From Metellina segmentata (Eukaryota; Arthropoda; Arachnida; Araneae; Tetragnathidae), in the NCBI GenBank assembly GCA_947359465.1, contig OX375872.1, positions 81,772,931-81,836,930 of the forward strand: a stretch of DNA of 64,000 nucleotides, in the 5' to 3' direction. Below, one piece after another: positions 56,041 to 64,000 of this stretch. The notes under the pieces are model-generated. The model searched no databases, was not told the DNA's origin, and saw only the letters and a list, made by a program, of their open reading frames with translations. Positions within the stretch are counted from its first letter, which is position 1. Every line of letters begins with the position of its first letter. Position numbers and translations under genes: made by a program.

Positions 56041-57312
56041 TATCTATTAAATATTAATTCAATTCAATCACAATACTGTACACTGTGTTATAGCAGAACA
56101 CATTGTTTGAAAAAGCCATATTTCCAATAAAACAATAAGCCATATTTCCAATGAAAAACTTAACCGAAAACGAACTAGTTCCTCATAACCGCATAATGCA
56201 GAAATCTGGATATAACAGTTATATTACCTCAATATGATACAATGTTAAATAGTATTCGCGAATAAAAATTCAAAAGCGCTTATTTACAAAGTTTCTAAAA
56301 ATAGATTTCTTAGACTCTGTAAATCTGACATCTCATTTTAAACCGTGAATGCTATTTAAGATTGTATCATCGTATCAGTGTATCATAAATTTTGAGCCGC
56401 ATTTTGTTTCAATTGATAGATATTATCAATCAAGATTAAATAAATTAAAAATTTTTAATTTGCCTATTTTTAAAATGCATTTCTTGAGAAAGTTTTACTA
56501 CCAAATTTTAAAAAAACTATCCGTTATTTCAAATTGGTTGAAATACTAAGTTCTTTGAGACAAAGTAGTGTAATTTAAGAGAAGGTACCATGATTTTAAT
56601 ATTAAGATGGTTATTCAGATTCAGTGGGTAAACAAGCAACTTATTTTCCATTAACATTTACATTATTAAAATCATAAATAATGATGAACAATTGAAAATA
56701 TAGAGAGATCAAAATAAAATATTTTAATTCGCGTTTCAACCAGTCAACTCAACTCAGCCAACCTGTTGCGGGACCAGACTTCATTTGTAAAATTATTGGG
56801 AAGAGGGGGTTCTGGCCCCCAGGAATTGGTGCCTGTGCATATAATAGTGTTTCTGGGATAATAGTGCTCTTCATAAAAACATATTTTATATCCTGTAACT
56901 ATATTAATTTCATGAAATAATTTTTAGTAATTTCTATTTCTGTAAATCTGTTCAGAATTACAGACCGGATAACAAAATATGATCCAGCTTGTGTCTATGT
57001 GTGCTGCCTTACACTTATCTACAACTTTCAACAATTATCTACATCGCTGTATGGTACTGGAATAGAAGATTAGCAGTATAATACCTTAATTACTGTATTT
57101 ACTTCATTTAACCGTTCCGATACTTTATACGCATTTTTCTCGGAGTGGGTGGCATGATATCAATAAAACTATTGGATCGATCGATTTCAATTTTTTGTCG
57201 GGTCAACATCCTTTATCGCTGAATAAACCAGAAAAGCGATAGGTTACTTTTAATATTTTTATAACAAAACTAGGTCAATCTTTTTGAGTTGAATCGATTA
57301 TCTGGATTTGAC
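56041..57312. other. Upstream DNA, nothing recognised
   Basis: A/T-rich. No supported gene, RNA or repeat. Confidence 0.3.
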
Positions 57313-57364
57313 AAGTCGCCATTTATTCAAACTTTTTTCAAAAACTTTGAATAAATGGTGACTT
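57313..57364. repeat. 19-bp stem hairpin
   Basis: AAGTCGCCATTTATTCAAA and the complement of TTTGAATAAATGGTGACTT pair with one mismatch around a loop of about 13 bases. TTTTCTGATTAATCAAG is then repeated twice just downstream. Confidence 0.75.
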
Positions 57365-57670
57365 TTCTGATTAATCAAGCAAACTTTTTCTGATTAATCA
57401 AGAGATATTGATATGAGATGGAGTTGAAAAATCATGCTAACCAGCGACCACGTAACTTGGAGGTGTCATGTTTGAGGAGAGTAAGCACGCGTGACTTTTA
57501 ATAAAAAGGATTTTGAAGTTTTTTTTGTGAATACCTGAAAAAATAATAAATAGACGTCAAAATTTATATTGATTTAATCGCATAGTTTTGTCGATAAAAA
57601 AAATAGATTTATCCTTTTCTCTCGCTATAAATTTAGCGAGAAAAGCAAAATCTCTTTAAAAGACGTGAAT

Positions 57671-57730
57671 TTAGTTTTCCGTCACGTACACTTCCTCATC
57701 TGGCACCTCTACTCCGGAACCGGCTACAGT
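57671..57730 (-). CDS. Possible terminal exon, unknown gene
   Basis: After the acceptor-like TTACTTTCTAG the minus strand reads 19 codons, TVAGSGVEVPDEEVYVTEN, then TAA. The acidic, G/C-richer frame stands out in A/T-rich DNA. Just upstream (57733-57922) is an open stretch preceded by TTTTTTCAG that reads GITPSKWVPSQLYDSFITI. A GT at 57778-57777 would join it in frame through a very short intron of about 47 bases. No family was recognised, and both could be chance or pieces of an unknown repeat. Confidence 0.25.
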   Translation of the reverse strand, partial: TVAGSGVEVPDEEVYVTEN

Positions 57731-58084
57731 CTAGAAAGTAATAAGTATTTTTATTGTTCTTTTAGAGATGCTTGATACATTGATGTCCGGAACAATTTTC
57801 GATAAACCAGAGGTGCAATTTTTATCGGTTGTTATAGTGATAAAGGAATCATAGAGTTGACTAGGTACCCACTTAGAGGGAGTGATACCATAGTGTCCCA
57901 GGGTCCTAGAGCAACGGAGGACCTGAAAAAATCGAAACGTTTTCTGTTCAACCAATCGGTTACTTTAAGGTTTAACTTCACGAATCTTTAAAAAAAAGCT
58001 GTATTTGTGTATGTTAAACATTGGTACTTCGAAAACGCATCTTAACGGGACCGTTATCGAGAACTGGTACTGGATACCGTGATC

Positions 58085-58360
58085 AACTTGGTGTTTAAAC
58101 CCATAATCTATATAACCTGGTATTTAAACCCATAATATAACCTGGTGTTTTCACTCATAATCTAACCTGGTGCTAGCTTGGCCAAATATGGCCCTTGAGC
58201 CCATAAAACTCTAACCTGGTGCTTGAGCCCGTCGTCTAATTAGGTGCTTAAGTTTGTCATCGAACCTGGTGCTTAAGCACGTTATCTAATTTGATGCTTG
58301 AGCTTGTCATCAAGCTTCTTGCTTGAGCCTGTCTTCTAACTTGGTGCTCTAGGTCGTTAT
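58085..58360. repeat. Minisatellite of about 28 bp, about nine units
   Basis: The unit is AACCTGGTGCTTGAGCCCGTC, followed by ATCT. One unit contains GCTTGGCCAAATATGGCCCTTGAGCCCATAAAAC, the tail of SINE-B, so the array may have grown from a SINE tail. Confidence 0.8.
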
Positions 58361-58464
58361 TTGATTGGTTACAGGATGCCGTCATGTTATCGTCAATTGT
58401 TAAAATTAATTAATTTTATTGATTCCAGTCTCAATCGTTACATATAGTGTGAAAAAGTTATGTT

Positions 58465-59770
58465 CAGAGGCTGTTCGCACATTTTTTTAGACGATTTTGG
58501 TTAGCGGTAATAAAAAATCGTTACTGCAAAAGAAATAATTGCAGTTGTACTATGTTTTTAAAAGTCAAAATTATCGTCTGCGGCTTGAGAGGTTTGTTTT
58601 TATTCAAAATGGCGTTTTTAACGAAGCAGTGGTTAGAATGCTATATTTATGCTCTTTCCTAAGAGAAATATTCATATTCCGTTATCCAAAAACGTTGTAA
58701 GAGTCATGGTTTTGTGATATCTAAAGCGTCGATAGGTAATATCGTCAACAAGAAAGGGAAAAAAATGCCATATTGGAGCCTCAAGTGGGACAAAAATTCC
58801 AAACAAGTATCCAAGGAAGAAACGGATATCTTCTTCGACTATTGCAAAGGTACGTTGTTTAATGTTAGAAGAAAATCCCCCTAGTCAAAGGACAGTTGCA
58901 AAATCATTAAAATGCTCGGTGTCCACTGTAAACAAAATGATAAACGTTGATTTAAATCTTAAGAAAGCGAAAAAACGCAATGTGCATCGTCTTTCTCCAA
59001 AGCATATCGCCGAACGCAGGACACGCTGCCGAATTCTATATGAAAAACACTTATCCAAAGAAAAATGGAAAAAAATTGTCACAACAGATGAATCATGGGT
59101 GTATTTAAATGATTGCAGCAAACAAAAGAGCCATTTATTATCATAAAAGGGGAGAAAAAAATTTAAGTACATGGTTCACAGAATCGAAAGAAAGTTTTTC
59201 TAAGGGATTCATGATTGTTGCTGGTTTTTCATATAATGGCAAGTTAAAAATAAAGCGAGTGGAAAAAATGTCAAGATTAACTCCAAATACTATAAGGAAC
59301 ATATTTTATCGCCAATTTTTCTGAATGAAATACCATCACTTTACTCACAGTGCCATCAATCTGTGGAACTCCATCACGACAAAGCTAGCAGTCACACATC
59401 AAAATCCACTGTAAATTTCCTAAAAGAAATGGAACAAAATACCGGTATCAAGGCCATACCCTTCACTGATATTCCTACTAAATCTCCCGATGAAACACCC
59501 ATGGATTTTGGTGCTTTCGGACTTTTAAAATCTGCATTATCCAAACGTCGTGCCACAACCCTTACAGGACTCTGGAAAGCTGTTTAGGAGGAATGGGATA
59601 GAATATCTCTTCTGACACTTCAAAAGTCATTATTATCCTGGAAATTACGGTGTCGAAAGATTGTTCAGAATAAGGGCTACCAAATAGAACATTTAAAACA
59701 CAAGAATTTTATGTAATCTAATTTTGTGAATACAATATACACTGTCTAAAAAATGTATGAACAGCCTCTG
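58465..59770 (+). mobile_element. Mariner-type transposon with 27-28-bp terminal inverted repeats
   Basis: The left end CAGAGGCTGTTCGCACATTT (58465-58492) is matched by the complement of the right end CAGAGGCTGTTCATACATTT (59744-59770). Both continue to TTTAGAC. The element is 1306 bases, a normal mariner size. TA follows the right end. The left flank is TT, probably a mutated TA. Confidence 0.9.
58609..59716 (+). pseudogene. DD41D-type mariner transposase, broken
   Basis: From ATG at 58609 the frame reads MAFLTKQWLECYIYALS, then a stop, then EKYSYSVIQKRCKSHG. Frameshifts near 58860, 59115 and 59270-59330 follow. Recognisable parts are a second helix-turn-helix (RTVAKSLKCSVSTVNKM), the first catalytic block TTDESWVYL, the second HHDKASSHTSKS and the third SPDETPMDFGAFGLLKSALS. 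I count 41 residues between the second Asp and the Asp of PMD, which points to the DD41D branch rather than DD34D mariner. It ends HKNFM, TAA. In an intact element this enzyme excises and inserts the transposon at TA. Confidence 0.8.
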
Positions 59771-59814
59771 TATTATTAGTAACAATAGTAATTTTTTATA
59801 TTCACAATACTCTT

Positions 59815-60085
59815 AGACTAAACATTAAAATAAATATTATAACTTAAATTGAAGTAGACTAAACATTTAAATAAGTATAATCTAAATCGAAGTTGACTAA
59901 ACAATTAAATAAGTATAACTGAAAATGAAGTAGACTAAAAATTTAACTAAGTATAATTTAAACTAAAGTAGACTAAACATTTAACTATATAAATATAACT
60001 TTTAAACTAACGTAGGTTAAACATTTAAATAAGTGTAATATAAATTAAAGTAAACCAAACATTTAAAGTTAACTAGACTAAACAT
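59815..60085. repeat. Tandem repeat of about 40-45 bp, six to seven units
   Basis: Units carry GTAGACTAAACATTTAAATA and AGTATAATTTAAA in tandem, with slight length changes. The array starts just past the mariner element. Confidence 0.85.
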
Positions 60086-60550
60086 TCGAAAGCATAAAAG
60101 AATGGAAACACACTTTTAAAATTGCTAACAACCAAATTAAAAGTCCAGAAGAGTCCTGTTAGAACCTAAGCTTGAATTGCGATAGACACCACACTATGAT
60201 ATTTCTTTCAGACAATTTATGCCATGATTTCGGTTTATCTCTATCCTTTCCATTTCTAGGATAATGAAACTATGTACTTAATTTGACAACATCTTTGATG
60301 TTTAGTCTAGTTTTTTGTGAATTCAGCTGCTGATAAACTGTTACCCTCTATGTCTGCTGATTAAATAAAGAGTAAGATAGTTTCCATCAACCTAATGGCG
60401 TTATATTTACCGCTATTTATTTACATATAATTAGCTCTTGATTTTCAGATGTATAATGGTTAAATATTTGTGTTCCATCTCTTTAAACAAGAAGATGGAT
60501 GTTTTTATAATGTCTAGAAAAAATAAAGTTTGCTTTTGAGACATTTTCGG

Positions 60551-60683
60551 TCAAGCTAAATATAAGTGGCGGTAGTGTTTTTGCCACGGAACGTACTTCC
60601 TGTACTCATTCCGGATGTGATGTCGTTTAGCTTGTTTTCCGAATACGATTTCAGTACATTTCTCTCTGGTTTGTTGGTAGACA
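60551..60683 (-). CDS. Possible terminal exon, unknown protein
   Basis: After the acceptor TACTGATTTTCAG the minus strand reads 43 residues including EKCTEIVFGKQAKRHHIRN and YRKYVPWQKHYRHLYLA, then TGA at 60551-60553. An AATAAA on the minus strand (60416-60421) follows 130 bases later. The balanced codon use and basic, aromatic composition look like real protein, unlike other frames in this area. I do not recognise the family. Upstream exons would lie above 60700 or outside the window. A retro-copy or chance frame is possible. Confidence 0.3.
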
Positions 60684-60849
60684 CTGAAAATCAGTAAGGT
60701 GTTTTTTAATGAAAGGAGACTAAAGAATTTTCTTAAAGAGTTCACGCAACAGTAATTCGAAATTAGCGAGAAAGTTATTTTGTGTACCGAAGATACTTTC
60801 TGATGACTTGAATGCTTGAAACAAATGTTAAGTTGCAATAAAGTACGAA

Positions 60850-61310
60850 TAGATTTATTTTATGTGTTAATGGTAGGATAATTAAAATATTTGAAGGAAC
60901 CGAAGGGGGAAAATTTACACAGTAATACATAATTTTACAGTATGCTATAGTTGCTCATTCAAATTGTACAGTAATGTTTTTTTCCACGTATGAATCTGAA
61001 TAAAAAAACTTGCAGAAACATAGCATCCATGTGTGGTAATTCTTTATTTCATAAGAATTGTTAAAATTTATCTTATGAGTTCATGTGAGCCCATTTACAA
61101 CTTCTTCATTGACTATGTCAGAATTGCTATTGTATCTTGAATTTAGTTGCAGTGATATGAAAGACTATGATTTGATGTATATATTTTTGTTTAAAATAGA
61201 CATATCTGATTTATATATATTACGTTACCATTCCTTTTAATTTGGATGTAGAATTTTCATTGGAAAGAAGTGATAACAAATTTTCTAAGTGATACTTTGA
61301 TGAATCATTT
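60850..61310. repeat. Second copy of the 54840-56040 repeat
   Basis: TTAATGGTAGGATAATTAAAATATTTGAAG, AATTTTACAGTA, CAGAAACATAGCATCCATG, TACCATTCCTTTTAATTTGG and TAGAATTTTCATTGGAAAGAAG follow the order of the other copy, but with one unit instead of an array. Confidence 0.7.
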
Positions 61311-62717
61311 ATATTCCAAATAGTAATGCAATTTCACCATAAAACAATGCATTACCTGTGGAATTCCACAGTGGAAAAGCAGTGTGAATTTTTTTAGATG
61401 TCTTCTACTTGCAATAAGAAAGAGAAACGGCTTTCTATTTGTAGTAGAAAACCCATAAAGTTTTTTAAAATTTAATAGAACATCACCGATAGTTAAGATT
61501 TAAACTGTTTTAGGAAACAGAAAGGCTTAGAAAGAGATTGCATTCAGAACAATTTGTATTTCTTTATACATCATAGTAAAATGCTGTCGAATAAACAACT
61601 AATTTCAATGTTAATGGAAAGGAGAATACATGTCAAGAATCAAATCACTCAGATTCATTGTCTTGAAAATTTATGTTCAAGAATTCATTATTTTCCGCGA
61701 AATGATTCCAAAAAATGGTTTATACATTGGAGAATGTGGAATAAAAAGAGTCACAGCCTTTATTTTTGTCATCATATATATATTCATTTAAAATAAGTTT
61801 AACATCAAACTTTTAAAATCAATCGTTGATTATATTGTTAGAAAATACTCATAAAAGTTCTTCGATTGAAAACTGCTAATGCTATTAACTCCGAAATGTG
61901 AAGTGGATGAAAGAAAATAGCCCAAATGTGTTTAGCGCTAGGTTTCGAAGTATATAATAGTAAAATTGAGGTTATACAATTTCATTTCAGAAGTCTAAAT
62001 GAATTCTCTAATATCTCCTATAGGAAGGTAGGGTTACAAATGAAAGGGTAGAAAAAACATGTACTAGAAAGAGTGAAATTAGGAGCTACGAAAAACTGAT
62101 ATAGGAAAGATTTTGTTTATTTAAGAAATTTAAAGTTTAAAATTGACAAAGATATAAATTTGTCTGTTGTCTACACTTATTATACGTACCCAAACCAAGG
62201 TTTTTATTAATTTTGCTTACAAAAATGATTTTTTCGTAGACGTGTGGATTTTTTTTTTGCTGTTTGAATTTTTAAAATGAAAAAAGTGTTTAAAAATGAA
62301 GGATAGTTGAAAAATAAATTTATTTGATTCAAAATTTATAGCGATTAAAAGTTGGTTGCAGAATTTAAAACTAGAAATCTTTCATTGTAAAACATTTTGT
62401 ATGCACAAGAAAGCAGAAACTTCGAATCTAAGTCTGAAGTCTAAATACTTCAGTGAATATAAAGTGCTGTAAAATTTTTGTATAGAATGTGTTATCCAAA
62501 GATACCATGAGAATCAGCACAGTTCAGCTTTTAGTCAACCAGTTTACATCCTATTCGAATTGATAATTTTATAATGGATATTAATCTAAATTTATTCACC
62601 TTAGTATTGGAAAATAATTAAATTATTTTAATTGCATTGTTTTATTAATTAAAACAGTTGTAATTGATTTGAAGTGTTCCTCTACATATCATGTTTTTGA
62701 GAGAACATAGTCCAGAA
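61311..62717. other. A/T-rich, nothing recognised
   Basis: No supported gene, RNA or repeat. Confidence 0.3.
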
Positions 62718-62880
62718 ACTCACCTCTGTGGTCGGACAAACACGCGAAAAGTCCACGCTGTTTATCGTTCAAAGATAAAATAGTAAACAAACCGCGAAAA
62801 GAGCGCAATCCTTTGCAACCGAAACAACCACGCTAACACCTGTTACGTTTAATACCGGGAAGGGACAACAAATGGGTCGT
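62718..62880 (-). other. G/C-richer patch with perfect splice donor; candidate non-coding first exon
   Basis: The minus strand reads CCGACCACAGAG followed by GTGAGT, a consensus donor. About 160 bases before it are unusually CpG-bearing for this area (GCGCTCTTTTCGCGG). It might be a 5' exon spliced towards Limpet or another minus-strand gene. There is no coding or promoter motif to confirm this. Confidence 0.2.
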
Positions 62881-63654
62881 TTTTCATTCATAAGCAGATA
62901 AGAACTCTTGATGGTGATACAAATTCCCATTTGTCATTTTTAAACTTGCTAATTTTATGAACATTTGTTCTAAAACAATAAGAAAAACACTTGTGAAGAA
63001 ATAAAGGTATTTAATCTGCCCACACATTGTCCTTCCAAACGCAGTCCTACTCCCCACACCTTCTCTCAGCAAAACATCATTTGCGCCAACAATACTTCAA
63101 AGCCGAATTTTTCATTTTTTTTTTATGTTGAATATATAAATTGCGAGATGCTCAATAGGAAGACAGAAGTAAATAAAGCGTTAGGGATATCAACTTTTGT
63201 TGGTGGTGCCATCTGTTCGTAAAAGACTAAACTAAGACCCTGAAACAGGCGAAACTAGTTAATCTGTGTACTTGGATAATTTTCAGATACAGAGATCCCT
63301 TTTCTAACAAATGTTTAAAACATTAAATACAAATATAAAAACATAAATTAATACATTGTAAGATAAGATACAATGTATTAAATGTAGTATTTTATTTCAG
63401 TTTGAAAGTTAAATTCATGAAAAATGAATCCGCTATTAAAAGTAATTATTTGTAGAATTTAAAATAAGGATGAAAATGTCTTTTTCTGCATTGTTCAAAC
63501 TGTGTAAGAATTTTTAATTTGGACGGTTACGGTTAATAATACGGCTAGAGTTCAGATGTTCTCAAGCATTGCCACTGCCAAGCCCTTTCCAAACAACAAA
63601 TATACCCAGATCTTTAAAGTTTCTATTTCAGGATCTTTTCACAGGGTATGTAGG
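62881..63654. other. A/T-rich, nothing recognised
   Basis: A short inverted repeat, TAATACATTGTA...TACAATGTATTA, lies at 63350-63380. Nothing else. Confidence 0.3.
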
Positions 63655-63750
63655 GAGTTGAACGGGCTATTGGCGGTTGTTCTATAACAATCCCGAAGGA
63701 AAAGATCTGAGGACAACATATCTTAATTTTATACCAACGGGTCAGATGAA
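63655..63750 (-). repeat. SINE-A fragment
   Basis: The plus strand reads GAACGGGCTATTGGCGGTTG, AATCCCGAAGGAAAAGATCTGAGGACAAC and CGGGTCAGATGAAG. Confidence 0.75.
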
Positions 63751-64000
63751 GAATATTTTCAAAGAAATTCTTAACTCAATCAAATTCTTTAAACCCATAG
63801 AACTCATTTGAAATGAGACGTTCCTCAGATCACTAAAGTGGCAAAAGCTTTTATTTTCAGTCTCGTGAAAAACTGATATTAACATAAGAAACGGTAAAAA
63901 AACTTCAGCTTTTAAACTATACGCCAAAAGATCTATTTTATTTTAATAATATGAAAACTTGATCGTTCCGACAAATAGTTGCATGATTGCCTGTTGATTC

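Noticed and set aside
52130..64000. Search for extra Limpet LIM or PET exons on the minus strand
   Set aside because: No CxxC...HxxC pattern with flanking splice sites was found, so any long-isoform exons probably lie outside the window.
1..64000. CRISPR arrays, operons, bacterial promoters
   Set aside because: The window is eukaryotic. The tandem arrays have no alternating spacer structure.

Overview
This is an A/T-rich animal genomic window. It holds one clear conserved gene, on the minus strand, with introns of 2.8-16 kb packed with transposon debris. The gene is the arthropod Limpet / four-and-a-half-LIM (FHL) orthologue. Its six coding exons (51921 down to 15808) join in frame into a 334-residue protein: a 38-residue lysine-rich N-terminus, a half LIM, then four complete LIM domains. 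The protein points to an arthropod. Multi-kilobase introns, (CCTAA)n motifs and many Tc1/mariner and tRNA-SINE relics would fit a chelicerate such as a spider, but that is inference.

Layout. 1-2.1 kb: A/T-rich DNA, a SINE and a Tc1 remnant. 2.1-8.0 kb: a visibly more G/C-rich block built around a decayed minus-strand R1/I-group LINE whose endonuclease is fused to its RNase H with the reverse transcriptase missing. 8-15.5 kb: no recognised gene, a full-length SINE and a pogo/Tigger-like element. 15.5-52.1 kb: Limpet, from its polyadenylation signal to a TATA-type promoter. 52-64 kb: upstream DNA with several tandem arrays, a 1.3-kb mariner-type transposon with clear terminal repeats, and two or three candidate exons of unknown identity.

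The rest of the structure comes from repeats. One family of about 220-bp TTAA-flanked MITEs with CCCTCC termini occurs more than ten times. A tRNA-derived SINE (SINE-A) occurs about fourteen times. A second tRNA-derived SINE (SINE-B) ends in CCATAAAAC. In one SINE-B copy a 1.27-kb foldback element has inserted between the two RNA polymerase III boxes. Several transposase relics are internal deletions. All transposase genes seen are broken.

The points most worth following up are the Limpet short isoform made from an internal promoter with a half LIM, its GC-AG intron, the giant foldback, the DD41D-type mariner, the RT-less LINE, and the unexplained terminal-exon-like open frames near 57.7 and 60.6 kb. 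Repeat boundaries are read by eye and are good to roughly 10-20 bases unless terminal repeats or target duplications are given.
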